Origin: Planctomycetota bacterium
GTDB lineage: Bacteria; Planctomycetota; UBA1135; UBA2386
Length of the DNA stretch: 64,000 bases
NCBI GenBank assembly: GCA_019636245.1
Contig: JAHBXX010000005.1
Coordinates: 113,175 to 177,174, forward strand
Reading direction: 5' to 3'
Part shown: piece after piece, positions 33,938 to 42,324 of the stretch
Layout: every line of letters begins with the position of its first letter
Position numbering within the stretch: position 1 is the first letter of the stretch
Translations under genes and position numbers: made by a program
The notes under the pieces: model-generated
Databases searched by the model: none
What the model was told of the DNA's origin: nothing
What the model saw: the letters and a program-made list of their open reading frames with translations, nothing else

Positions 33938-36168
33938 CACAGCCCTCCGTTGGCGAGCACGCCGCGCAGCACCGCCGGCACGACGTGCACCAGCAGGATC
34001 AGCACCAGGAACAGCGCCAGCCACCGGTGCAGCCAGCGCCAGGCGCCGAGCAGCGCCCGCAGGTCCTCGAAGTGGGCCAGCGCGACCGCGGCGCCGTGCG
34101 CGGTGCGCACCCGCGCCACCAGGTCGGCCAGCGCGTCCGGCGCGACCCCGGCCGCGGCCCCCTGGCGGCGCAGCCGCCGCAGCGTGCGCCACAGGTCCCA
34201 CTGCAGGCCCACCAGCGCCAGCACCCGGCCAGGCCACGACGCGCGCCATTGCCGCCGCTCGAGCAGGGCATCGACCTCCTGCTGCGCCGTGCGGCCGAAG
34301 GCGCCGCCGGCGGCGACCCCATCGGCCGCCGCGAGCTGGCGGCGCAGCGCGTCGAGCTGCAGTTCGCGGCCGTTCGTGCTGCGCGGCAGCCAGGCGTAGA
34401 ACCAGCGGCCGACGGCGCCGGTCAGGAGCAGGACGAGCAGCGACCAGAAGGCCCAGCCGGCGGCCGTCTGCCGCGGCGCCATCGCCGCGTGCAGCAGCGC
34501 CAGCAGCACGGCGGCGAAGCCGGTGCCGACGTGCGCGGTCATCCAGGCGGCCAGCGAACCGAAGCGCACGCCGAGCCACTGCTGCCGCCGCAGCAGGTAG
34601 GCGAGGTTGGCGGCGATGGCGGCGGCGGCCAGGAGGCCGAACCACAGGCCGAGGCCACGGTCGGGCCGCAGCAACGCGTGCTTCGGATCGGCGGCGCGGG
34701 CCGCGGTCGACAGCCCGTAGTAGTCCAGATGCCACAGCACGAAGCCGGTGGCGACCGCCGTGGCGCCGAACGCGATCGCCAGCGCCGGCAGCAGTCCGGG
34801 TCCCTCGGCCGCGGGCGACGGCGGGGCCGCCGGCCGGTCCGCCGGGTCGAACGACACGCCGCTCGCCGTCAGCTGCGCGAACGGCGGCGTGCCGCCGACC
34901 ATGACGAACACCGCGTCGGCGCGCAGCTGCAGGGCGACGGCGCCGCCGTCGCCGCCTTCGGCGCGCTGCCGCACGTCGACGTGGCCCCGGCCGATCGCCG
35001 TCACCTCGGCCTGCAGCAGCAGCTCGAGACGCGCCTCGGCGACGCGTGCCTCGAGCCGTTCGCGGTTGCGGCCGCGGATGCTGGCGAAGCGGTCCTGGCG
35101 GTGCACCAGCACCACCGTGTTGCCAGGCTGCTCGGCGAGCGCCAACGCCGTCTCGACCGCGCTGTCGCCGCCGCCGATGACGACGGCGTGGCAGTCGTGG
35201 TAGGCCGCCGCGTCGAGCAGGCTGTAGGTGACGTGCGGCAGGTCCTCGCCGGGCACGCCGAGGCGCCGCGGCGTGCCGCGGCGGCCGACCGCGAGCACGA
35301 CGCAACGGGCCCGCAGGGAGCCCGCCCCGGTGTGCACGAGGAAGGTGCCGTCGGGCTGCCGTTCGGCGCGGTCGAACCGCACGCCGCCGCGGAAGGGCAG
35401 CTGGTGGCGCGCGGCGAGGCCGCCCCACAGCGCGATCAGTTCCTCCTTGCTGTACTCGCGGCGCCCGAGCCGGCCGTGCAGCGGCAGGTCGATCGGGGCG
35501 GTCAGCACCAGCTTGCGGCGCGGGTACTTGGCGACGGTGCCGCCGACCGCGTGCTCCTGGTCGAGCAGCACGAAGTCGAGGCCGCGCGCCTTGCTGGCCA
35601 GGGCGCAGGCGAGGCCGCCCGGACCGGCGCCGACGATGACGAGATCGTGCAGGCCCTGGGCCGCCGGCCGGTGGCGGCCGAGCCGCTCGGCGATCGCGGC
35701 CGCGCCGGCGGCGCCCTGCTCGACGGCGCCGCGGATCAGCGACCGGGCGGTGATCTCGCCGACCAGGTAGAGGCCGGCGGCGCCGACCGCCTGCAGCGAC
35801 TCGTCGAGCGCCGGCACGTCGTCGCGGCGGTCGCCGCCGCGCGTGAGCGTCACGGCGCCGACGGGGCACTCGGCGACGCAGCGGGCATGGCCGACGCAGG
35901 CGCTGGCGTCGACGACGGCGGCCTGGCCGTGCACCAGCGCCAGCACGCCGTCCTCGGGACAGGCGCGGATGCAGGTGCCGCAGCCAAGGCAGCGCGCGAG
36001 GTCGATCGCCGGCAGCTGCAGGGGCGCCGCCGCCGGCGGCCGCGCGGCGAGCTGCTGCCGTTCGGCGAGCGCACGCCGCTGGCGCCGCAGGTCGGCGCGC
36101 CGGTGCCAGGACGCGGCCAGGGCCAGCGCCAGCGCGACCAACAGGCCGACCAGCAGCATCCAGCTCAT
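33934..36168 (-). CDS. Ferredoxin / flavin disulphide-oxidoreductase-like / cytochrome b fusion
   Basis: This fusion has 744 residues. Domain 1: one N-terminal membrane helix, then a 4Fe-4S motif CLGCGTCIRACP (Cys 60, 63, 66, 70) and a second site CVGHARCVAECP where His94 replaces the second Cys. Domain 2: a TrxR-like flavoprotein with VIVGAGPGGLACAL (FAD, from 177) and VVIGGGDSAVETALAL (NAD(P)H); no CxxC redox pair is seen. Domain 3: four or five helices near residues 485-744 with His in TAHVGTGF, LLHAAM, WLHRWL and LVHVVPAV, suited to two b haems. It probably moves electrons between NAD(P)H or ferredoxin, the quinone pool and the cytochromes encoded downstream. Confidence 0.85.
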   Translation of the reverse strand: MSWMLLVGLLVALALALAASWHRRADLRRQRRALAERQQLAARPPAAAPLQLPAIDLARCLGCGTCIRACPEDGVLALVHGQAAVVDASACVGHARCVAECPVGAVTLTRGGDRRDDVPALDESLQAVGAAGLYLVGEITARSLIRGAVEQGAAGAAAIAERLGRHRPAAQGLHDLVIVGAGPGGLACALASKARGLDFVLLDQEHAVGGTVAKYPRRKLVLTAPIDLPLHGRLGRREYSKEELIALWGGLAARHQLPFRGGVRFDRAERQPDGTFLVHTGAGSLRARCVVLAVGRRGTPRRLGVPGEDLPHVTYSLLDAAAYHDCHAVVIGGGDSAVETALALAEQPGNTVVLVHRQDRFASIRGRNRERLEARVAEARLELLLQAEVTAIGRGHVDVRQRAEGGDGGAVALQLRADAVFVMVGGTPPFAQLTASGVSFDPADRPAAPPSPAAEGPGLLPALAIAFGATAVATGFVLWHLDYYGLSTAARAADPKHALLRPDRGLGLWFGLLAAAAIAANLAYLLRRQQWLGVRFGSLAAWMTAHVGTGFAAVLLALLHAAMAPRQTAAGWAFWSLLVLLLTGAVGRWFYAWLPRSTNGRELQLDALRRQLAAADGVAAGGAFGRTAQQEVDALLERRQWRASWPGRVLALVGLQWDLWRTLRRLRRQGAAAGVAPDALADLVARVRTAHGAAVALAHFEDLRALLGAWRWLHRWLALFLVLILLVHVVPAVLRGVLANGGLW

Positions 36169-36189
36169 CGGCGGGCGCGGGGCGGTGTC

Positions 36190-36849
36190 TCAGCGCGCGG
36201 GCGCGGCCGGCAGCGCGGACTGCTCGACGTAGGCGCGCGCGGCCTGCAGCGTCGACTCCATCTGCCGGTCGAGGTCGCGCGCGCTGCCGGCCACCAGCTT
36301 GACCTCGTCCTGGATGTCGTCGATCGCGGTCGGGTTGAGGTCGTGGGCGAGGAAGGCGGCGTGGTCGCGCAGCGCCCGCACGTAGTCGTCGAAGCGCTGC
36401 GCCGCCGGCACGGCGGCGGCGGCGATCGCCTCGTAGCGCTCCTTGCTGACCGCGTAGCGCAGTTCGCTGCGCTGGCGCAGACGCTCGTTGGCGATCGTCG
36501 CCAGCGACTGGCGCCAGTTGTCGAACACCGGCTTGGCCGACGCCTGCATCGGGCCGACGACGTCGCGGAAGCGCTTCGCCGCCTGCTGCGCCTGGTCGAT
36601 CGACTGCACGAAGCGGGCGTAGGCGGTGGCGGCGGGTTCCTTGCCGAACCGGCCGGCGGCGAGGTGGTTCAGGCGTTCGAACGAGTCGGCGATGGCCAGC
36701 CGCGAACGGTCGGCCTCGACGTGCACGCGTTCGATCCAGGTCACCATCGCCTCGACGTGCACGGGCGAGTCGTCGCCGGTGGGACCACTGGCGCAGGCGG
36801 CGAGAAGGACGGCGGACAGCGCGGTCCGCAGGGCAGGGCTTCGGTGCAT
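36190..36849 (-). CDS. DUF2959-like lipoprotein
   Basis: The 219-residue protein has a good lipobox (LLAAC) after a short signal. The mature part is helical coiled-coil-like, with PVFDNWRQSLATIANERLRQ, RSELRYAVSKERY, RFDDYVRALRDHAAFLAHDL and NPTAIDDIQDEV, matching the pattern of DUF2959 proteins, whose function is unknown. It is first of the minus-strand cluster, 21 bases before the oxidoreductase, so it may be an assembly or structural partner of the electron-transfer complex, or simply a co-transcribed lipoprotein. Confidence 0.75.
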   Translation of the reverse strand: MHRSPALRTALSAVLLAACASGPTGDDSPVHVEAMVTWIERVHVEADRSRLAIADSFERLNHLAAGRFGKEPAATAYARFVQSIDQAQQAAKRFRDVVGPMQASAKPVFDNWRQSLATIANERLRQRSELRYAVSKERYEAIAAAAVPAAQRFDDYVRALRDHAAFLAHDLNPTAIDDIQDEVKLVAGSARDLDRQMESTLQAARAYVEQSALPAAPAR

Positions 36850-36984
36850 GTTGCCTCGGTCGGGGATCGGCGGGCGGTGGCAGCCGCCCGGGGCGGCTCA
36901 TCGGCAGGACGAGGGGAGCGACTGGGGCCGGGTTGGACCCGGTGGGTGGCGCGGCCGCGGCCGGCGCCAGCTACCGTGCCGCCC

Positions 36985-37800
36985 ATGCGCCTCACGATCC
37001 TCGGCTCGGGCACGGCGATCCCGGTGCCGACCCGCTTCCCGGCCGGTCACCTGCTGGAACTGCCCGAGGGCGCTGCCATGGTGGACTGCGGTCCCGGCAC
37101 GCTGCGACGACTCGGCCAGATCGGCCTGCCGCTCGAGCAGCTCGACGCGGTGCTGTTGACCCACTACCACACCGACCACTGCGCCGACCTCGCCGCGCTG
37201 CTGTTCGCCCTGCGCGCCCCCCAGTACGCCGGCCGCGCCCCGCTCCGGCTGTTCGGCGCGCCCGGCCTGCGCCGTCTGCTCGCCCGCCTGACCGAGGCCT
37301 GGCCGTGGCTCGAGCCACGCGGCTACGAGCTGCAGACCAGCGAACTGCTGCCCGGCACCTTCGACCTGCTGGGCGCGGCGGTCACGGCGGTGCCGATCCG
37401 CCACACCGCGCAGAGCCTCGGCTACCGCGTCCGCGCACCGACCGGCTGCGCCGCCTTCTCCGGCGACGCCGACACCTGCGACGGCCTGGTCGATCTCGCG
37501 CGCGGCGCCGACCTGTTCGTCTGCGACTCGGCGATGCCCGACGGCCAGAAGATCGACGGCCACCTGACGCCCGGCCTCGCCGCCGAACACGCCGAACGCG
37601 CCGGCGCGCGGCGCCTGTTGCTGACCCACTTCTACCCCGCCTGCGACGGGCACGACCTGGCGGCGGCCGCGGCCGCCCGCTACCGCGGCGAAGTGCTGCT
37701 GGCCGAGGACCTGCTGCAGTTCGAACTCGGCGGCGCCGGGTTCAGCCGCCGGCCGCCGGCCGACGATGAGACCGGCCGCGGCCTGCGCGAACGCCGCTGA
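36985..37800 (+). CDS. Metallo-beta-lactamase-fold hydrolase (RNase Z-like)
   Basis: It has 271 residues. The metal motif LTHYHTDHCADL is at about residues 58-69, preceded by MRLTILGSGTAIPVPTRFPA and VDCGPGTLRRL, as in the RNase Z/ElaC and arylsulphatase-like branch. Downstream ligands are GDADTCDGL, CDSAM and LTHFYP. The substrate is unknown; RNase Z is possible, but the flexible arm is not obvious. It is divergent from the cytochrome cluster and 13 bases upstream of the ROK gene. Confidence 0.85.
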   Translation: MRLTILGSGTAIPVPTRFPAGHLLELPEGAAMVDCGPGTLRRLGQIGLPLEQLDAVLLTHYHTDHCADLAALLFALRAPQYAGRAPLRLFGAPGLRRLLARLTEAWPWLEPRGYELQTSELLPGTFDLLGAAVTAVPIRHTAQSLGYRVRAPTGCAAFSGDADTCDGLVDLARGADLFVCDSAMPDGQKIDGHLTPGLAAEHAERAGARRLLLTHFYPACDGHDLAAAAAARYRGEVLLAEDLLQFELGGAGFSRRPPADDETGRGLRERR

Positions 37801-37813
37801 CCCGGGAGCCACG

Positions 37814-38521
37814 ATGACCGCACCGACGCACGGGATCCACACGCTGGCGATCGACGTGGGCGGCTCCGGCCTCAAGGCCACCGTGCTCGACGAGGCCGGC
37901 GCGATGCTGTGCGACCGCGTGCGCGTCGCCACGCCGACCGGCGCCGCGCCGATCGCCTTCGTCGCGCATCTGGTGGCGCTCGTGCGCGACCTGCCGCCGT
38001 ACGAACGCATCGGCGTCGGCTTCCCCGGCATGGTCCGCGACGGCGTCGTGCACACGGCGCCGAACCTCGGCCACGCCGGCTGGGCCGGCTTCGACCTCGC
38101 CGCGGCGCTGCAGCAGGCGCTCGGCCGGCCGGCGCGCGTCGCCAACGACGCCGACGTGCAGGGCCTGGCCGTGGTCCGCGGCGACGGCCTCGAGATGGCG
38201 GTGACGCTCGGCACGGGCTTCGGCACCGGCCTCTACGAGCACGGCCGGCTGTGCCCGCACCTGGAGATCTCGCACCAGCCGTTCCGCAAGGGCGAGACCT
38301 ACGACCAGCAGCTCGGCGACGCGGCGCGCCGCCGGGTCGGCGCCCGCAAGTGGCAGCGCCGGGTGCTGCGCGCGATCGCCAACCTGCGCGAGCTGGTCCA
38401 CTTCGACCGCCTCTACCTCGGCGGCGGCAACGCCCGGCGCGTCCGTGTCGAGCTGCCGGCCGACGTCGAGGTGGTCGACAACCGGGCCGGCCTGCTCGGC
38501 GCCGTGCGGCTGTTCCACTGA
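37814..38521 (+). CDS. ROK-family sugar kinase (polyphosphate glucokinase-like)
   Basis: It has 235 residues. The ATP-binding N-terminus reads LAIDVGGSGLKATVLDEAG; IGVGFPGMVRDG, VANDADVQGLAVVRG and VTLGTGFGTGLYEHGRL follow in the order expected for ROK kinases. The short length and C-terminal DRLYLGGGNARRV resemble polyphosphate/ATP glucokinases. Substrate specificity cannot be fixed from sequence. It is probably co-transcribed with the MBL hydrolase. Confidence 0.85.
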   Translation: MTAPTHGIHTLAIDVGGSGLKATVLDEAGAMLCDRVRVATPTGAAPIAFVAHLVALVRDLPPYERIGVGFPGMVRDGVVHTAPNLGHAGWAGFDLAAALQQALGRPARVANDADVQGLAVVRGDGLEMAVTLGTGFGTGLYEHGRLCPHLEISHQPFRKGETYDQQLGDAARRRVGARKWQRRVLRAIANLRELVHFDRLYLGGGNARRVRVELPADVEVVDNRAGLLGAVRLFH

Positions 38522-38533
38522 GCGCGGCCGCCC

Positions 38534-39262
38534 TCAGGGCATGCGGAACGCGTGGCGGCCGTCGCCCGCGTCGAGCACGGGCGCCAGCCGCCGCAGCGCC
38601 GGCGACCCCGCCCGCAACGCGCCCAGGTCGACCGGGCGGGCCAGCGGGCCGGCAGCCGCCGCGTCGAGCACCAGGTAGAGCGTGCCGCCGGGTCGCAGCG
38701 CCCGGGCCAGGCGTTCCACCACCGCCACCGGATCGGGCACGCACTCGAGCACGCGTTCGGCGAGCACCAGGTCGAACTGGCGGCCGGACGGCAGTTCGCA
38801 GGCATCGACCGGCGTCGTGCGCACGTCGATCGCGGCGAGGCCGCAGGCGGCGAAGTACCAACGCGCGAACGCCGCCGCCGGGCCGTCGACGTCGACGTAG
38901 GTGACCGTGTGGCCGGCCTCGGCCAGCAGCGCCGACGACAGGCCGAGACCGCCGCCGAAGTCCAGCACCGCGGCGCCGTCGGGCAGCCAGCCGGCGACGC
39001 CGGCGCCGTCGTGTTCCTGTCGGCGCACCGTCCGGCTCGGGGTGCGCTGCAGCTGCAGGAACACGCTCTCCTCGTGCCGTTCGTGGAAGGCGCGGGCCCG
39101 GGCCGCGAAGTCGGCACCGCCGCAGTCCTGCCAGGCGACGTGCTGCAGCGCCGCCGCGTGCTGCACGCACTGGGTGACGACGCCGACGGGCAGACCCGAG
39201 TAGTCGGCGTAGAGACGATGGACGTGGGCATCGGCGATGCCGACCGGCGCGAGCGTGGACAT
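38534..39262 (-). CDS. Class I SAM-dependent methyltransferase
   Basis: It has 242 residues. The AdoMet motif I is VLDFGGGLGLSSALLAEAGH, followed by TYVDVDGP, FDLVLAERVLECVPDP and RALRPGGTLYLVLD, typical of class I enzymes. The first 80 residues are helical and contain ESVFLQLQRTPSRTVRR. No acceptor can be assigned. The ROK gene converges on it from the left, 12 bases away. Confidence 0.8.
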   Translation of the reverse strand: MSTLAPVGIADAHVHRLYADYSGLPVGVVTQCVQHAAALQHVAWQDCGGADFAARARAFHERHEESVFLQLQRTPSRTVRRQEHDGAGVAGWLPDGAAVLDFGGGLGLSSALLAEAGHTVTYVDVDGPAAAFARWYFAACGLAAIDVRTTPVDACELPSGRQFDLVLAERVLECVPDPVAVVERLARALRPGGTLYLVLDAAAAGPLARPVDLGALRAGSPALRRLAPVLDAGDGRHAFRMP

Positions 39263-39448
39263 GGAGACCTCCCCGGGAGCTATCGGCCGTCGCCGCGGGC
39301 GATCGGCGACGGCCGCCGCCAGGCCCCGTTGCCAGCGGCGATCCGGGCCGCGCCTGCGACTTCACCCGGCCGGCCGCAGGCACCAGGCCAGTGCGGCGGG
39401 CCGCCGTCGACGCTATGCTCCCCGCCCATCACCGCTCCCGGAGGCCCC

Positions 39449-40420
39449 ATGCTCGCCCGCTCCTTCCTGCTGCCGCTCGCGCTGACGCTGCCGCTCGCCG
39501 CCCAGACCGTCGGCAGCAAGGTGCCCGACCACACGTTCCCGACCTTCCTGAACGGCGACGGCCGGCAGACGCTGGCCGAGTTCTTCGGCCAGCCGGTCGT
39601 GATCGACCGCTGGGGCACGCATTGAGGGCCTTGCGTCGGCGGCTCCGTGCCGAGCGCCATCAAGCATGATGCCGAGTTGTCCAGCAAGGGCCTGGTGACG
39701 ATCCTCGTCGAGGTGCAGGGCGCCGACGACGCGAGGCTCGAGCACTTCCTCTGGAAGACCTTCCCGCAGAACCGCTGCTTCTCGTGCACCAGCACGGGGG
39801 TCCCGCTGCCGCCTTCCGACGGCATCCCGCACGCCGGCGTCATCGGCGTCGACGGCACGCTGCTGTGGGCGGGCAACCCGCTGGCCGAGCCGAAGAAGGT
39901 CGCGGAGCTGATCGACCAGGAGCTGCAGAAGGTGAAGAAGGGCTGGGGCGACACCGCCGACGCGCGCAAGGTGCGCGCCGCCCTGTACGGCAAGCGCGAC
40001 CTGGCCGGAGCCGCCGCGCTGGTGGCGGCGATGGCGGATGGCGACGCGAAGGCCGAACTGCAGGCCGAGGTCGATCGCCGCTACGCGTCGGCCAAGAAGG
40101 CGGTCGCCAACCTGCAGGACCAAGGCCGCTGGCTCGACGCGCAGGCGGCGGCCAGGGACCTGCTGAAGAGCGTGGGCCAGAAGGCCGAGTGGGTCGCCGA
40201 GGTCACGCCGCTCCTGGCCGAGTTCGACTCCGAACAGGGCAAGGCCGAGATCGCCGCCGACAAGAAGCTCGAGAAGGTCGTCAAGTCGCTGCGCGAGAAG
40301 AAGCTCGACCAGGCGCCCAAGGCGCTGCAGGCGCTGCTGAAGACCACCGGCGAGACCAAGGTCGGGGCCCGCGCGCAGAAGCTGCTGAAAGCGCTGGAGA
40401 CGCCGCTCGAGAACGACTGA
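39449..40420 (+). CDS. Thioredoxin-like selenoprotein candidate (UGPC active site)
   Basis: The reading frame of 323 residues is interrupted only by TGA at 39623-39625, codon 59. The context reads VVIDRWGTH-U-GPCVGGSVP, exactly the position of the first Cys of a CGPC thioredoxin motif, and the frame after the TGA continues as a typical fold (GLVTILVEVQGADD, FPQNRCFSC, GIPHAGVIGVDGTLLWAGNP). A SECIS-like hairpin follows at once. Residues 1-19 form a signal peptide. The C-terminal 130 residues are Lys/Ala-rich helices. It should therefore be a secreted redox protein with selenocysteine at residue 59. An inactivating mutation or sequencing error is the alternative. Confidence 0.72.
39633..39657 (+). 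promoter_or_regulatory. SECIS-like hairpin after the in-frame UGA
   Basis: TCGGC (39636-39640) pairs with GCCGA (39649-39653) around the 8-base loop GGCTCCGT; GCG (39633-39635) extends the stem with CGC (39655-39657) past a bulged G. The loop starts 16 bases after the UGA and begins with G, both within the known limits for bacterial SECIS elements. In such a GC-rich genome hairpins are common, so structure alone is not proof. Confidence 0.5.
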
Positions 40421-40470
40421 GCGGCGTCGTTCGGCGCCAGCGGCCCGGCCCGCTAGAGTCGCGGCCCACG

Positions 40471-41061
40471 ATGGGCCGCCCGAACCTCAGCGAACAGCGC
40501 CGCGGCGAACTGCTGCCGATCGTCGCCGCCACCTTCGCCGAGTTCGGCTACCGGCGCGCGACCACGGCGCTGCTGGCCGAACGCTGCGGCGTGCAGGAGA
40601 CGATCCTCTACCGCCTGTGGGCCGACAAGCGGGCGATGTTCACGGCGTCGATCGACTACGTCGCCGAGCACAGCGAACGCATCTGGGCCGGTGAACTGGC
40701 GCGCCGCGACAGCGCGCAGACCACGGCCGAGGCGGTGCTCGACCACGAGGCCGTGCACCTCGGCGAGTTCGGCCTCTACCGGATCCTGTTCGCCGGCCTG
40801 TCGGAGACCGACGACCCGGCGATCGTGGCGGCGCTGCGGCGCGCCTACCGCAGCTTCCACGCCTTCCTGCAGGAACGGGTGCGCGAGCACCGGCAGGCCC
40901 GCGGCAGCGGCGACGGCGACCTGCCGCCGGCGGCGCTGGTCGCCTGGGCGATGATCGGCGTCGGCACCGCCGCCAACCTCGGCCGCGAACTCGAACTGCT
41001 GCCGGCGACGCAGCGCGCGGAGCTGCTGCGGTCCGCCGGCCGCCGACTGCTCGGCTCGTGA
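40471..41061 (+). CDS. TetR-family transcriptional regulator
   Basis: It has 196 residues. The N-terminal HTH has the TetR layout: IVAATFAEFGYRRATTALLA, ERCGVQETILYRLWADKRAM. The C-terminal helices form the ligand and dimer domain. It lies 50 bases after the selenoprotein candidate and overlaps nothing; a small membrane protein follows on the same strand and may be its target. The ligand is unknown. Confidence 0.85.
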   Translation: MGRPNLSEQRRGELLPIVAATFAEFGYRRATTALLAERCGVQETILYRLWADKRAMFTASIDYVAEHSERIWAGELARRDSAQTTAEAVLDHEAVHLGEFGLYRILFAGLSETDDPAIVAALRRAYRSFHAFLQERVREHRQARGSGDGDLPPAALVAWAMIGVGTAANLGRELELLPATQRAELLRSAGRRLLGS

Positions 41062-41141
41062 CCTCCGGGCAGCAGGGCGCGGCGGACGCCAGACGGCACC
41101 GCACGTTGCGCGGCGCCAGCCGGCCGCGCATCGTCGCCTGC

Positions 41142-41546
41142 ATGTCCCGCCTGCACGGCTATCTCGCCGCCCTCCCCATCGGCCGCACGATCCTGTGGTG
41201 CTACGCGATCTGGTATGCCGTCAACGTGGCGTTCCACTTCGACCCCAGTCCGCGGCTGTGGCTGACGTCGCTGGGGCTCGCGGCGATCATCGGCGCCGCC
41301 CTGATCCTCAGCACCCGCACGACGCAGGGGCCCATGCGCCCACTGGACTCCTGGGTGACGTTCCGCCTGTTCCTGATGCCGTTCTGCGTCTCGAGCTTCG
41401 CGGCACTGGTCAAGGACGCCGGCTACGTGCTGGTGTTCCCGCCCAGCCTGGGCGAGAACGCGACCGGCTTCGGCGCGATCGCGGCGTTCGTGCTGGTGGT
41501 CGTGGTCGCGAAGCGGACCGCGCGGCCGGCGGCGGTCAACGGCTGA
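41142..41546 (+). CDS. Small four-helix membrane protein
   Basis: It is 134 residues with about four hydrophobic helices (TILWCYAIWYAVNVAF, LTSLGLAAIIGAALIL, LFLMPFCVSSFAALV, FGAIAAFVLVVVVA). No family is recognised. The ATG at 41142 begins MSRLHGYLAALPIGRT; an alternative GTG at 41058 overlapping the TetR stop adds 28 poorly conserved-looking Arg-rich residues. Its end overlaps the convergent ABC ATPase gene by 11 bases. Confidence 0.6.
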   Translation: MSRLHGYLAALPIGRTILWCYAIWYAVNVAFHFDPSPRLWLTSLGLAAIIGAALILSTRTTQGPMRPLDSWVTFRLFLMPFCVSSFAALVKDAGYVLVFPPSLGENATGFGAIAAFVLVVVVAKRTARPAAVNG

Positions 41547-42324
41547 CGACCACGCCGCTCTGGTGGGCATCCATGCCCATCAACGCGAAGATGCGGTCGC
41601 GGCAGTCGAGATAGCCGCGCGCATCGAGGTCGCGCGGCCGCGGCAGGTCGACGGTGACCTCGGCCTGGATCGTCGCCGGCCGCCGCGTCATCACCAGCAC
41701 CCGGTCGGCGAGCTGCACCGCCTCCTCGATGTCGTGGGTGACGAACAGGATGGTCTTGCGTTCGGCCTGCCAGATGCGCACCAGGTCGGCGCGCATCTTC
41801 AAACGGGTCAGGAAGTCGAGCGCACCGAACGGCTCGTCCATGAACAGCATGCGCGCCTCGGCGGCCAGCGCGCGGGCGATCTCGACCCGCTGGCGCATGC
41901 CGCCCGAGAGTTCGCGCGGGTAGGCCCGCTCGAACCCGTTCAGGCCGACCATCCGCACGTAGTGCGCCACCCGCTCGGCCCGCTCGGCCGCTGGCCGCTG
42001 CCACAGCCCGAAGCCGACGTTCTGCTCCACCGTCAGCCAGGGGAACACGCCGTTCTCCTGGAAGACGAAGATCCGGCCCGGATCGGGCCCCTTCACCGGG
42101 GCCCCCTCGACCAGCACCGAACCGCGGGTCTCCTCGATGAAGCCGCCGAGCACGTTCAGCAGCGTCGACTTGCCGCAGCCGGACGGCCCGACGATGCAGA
42201 CGAACTCGCCGTGCCGCACCTGGAACCCGATGCGTTCGAGCACGTGGATCGGTTCGCCGGGCCGGTTGCCGGCGAACGACATCCAGGTGTCGCGCACGTC
42301 GACGACGACGTCAGTTGCGGCCAT
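41536..42324 (-). CDS. ABC transporter ATP-binding protein, NitT/TauT type
   Basis: It has 262 residues. Walker A GPSGCGKST (46-54), Q-loop VFQENG (Gln89), signature LSGGMRQR (from 139) and Walker B MLFMDEPFGALD are intact, with H-loop VTHDIEEA. Sequence features (GGFIEETRGSVLVEG, FGALDFLTRLKM) place it with nitrate/sulphonate/taurine importers. It energises the permease encoded upstream, whose gene overlaps it by 14 bases. Confidence 0.93.
   Translation of the reverse strand: MAATDVVVDVRDTWMSFAGNRPGEPIHVLERIGFQVRHGEFVCIVGPSGCGKSTLLNVLGGFIEETRGSVLVEGAPVKGPDPGRIFVFQENGVFPWLTVEQNVGFGLWQRPAAERAERVAHYVRMVGLNGFERAYPRELSGGMRQRVEIARALAAEARMLFMDEPFGALDFLTRLKMRADLVRIWQAERKTILFVTHDIEEAVQLADRVLVMTRRPATIQAEVTVDLPRPRDLDARGYLDCRDRIFALMGMDAHQSGVVVSR

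Noticed and set aside
39449..39625. A short 58-residue secreted protein ending at TGA 39623
   Set aside because: It would end in the middle of the thioredoxin fold with the remaining domain in the same frame directly after it. Selenocysteine (or a broken gene) explains this better.
39626..40420. Separate gene starting at GTG 39647
   Set aside because: This would begin inside the active-site helix, just after GPC, and lack the first strands and the signal peptide.
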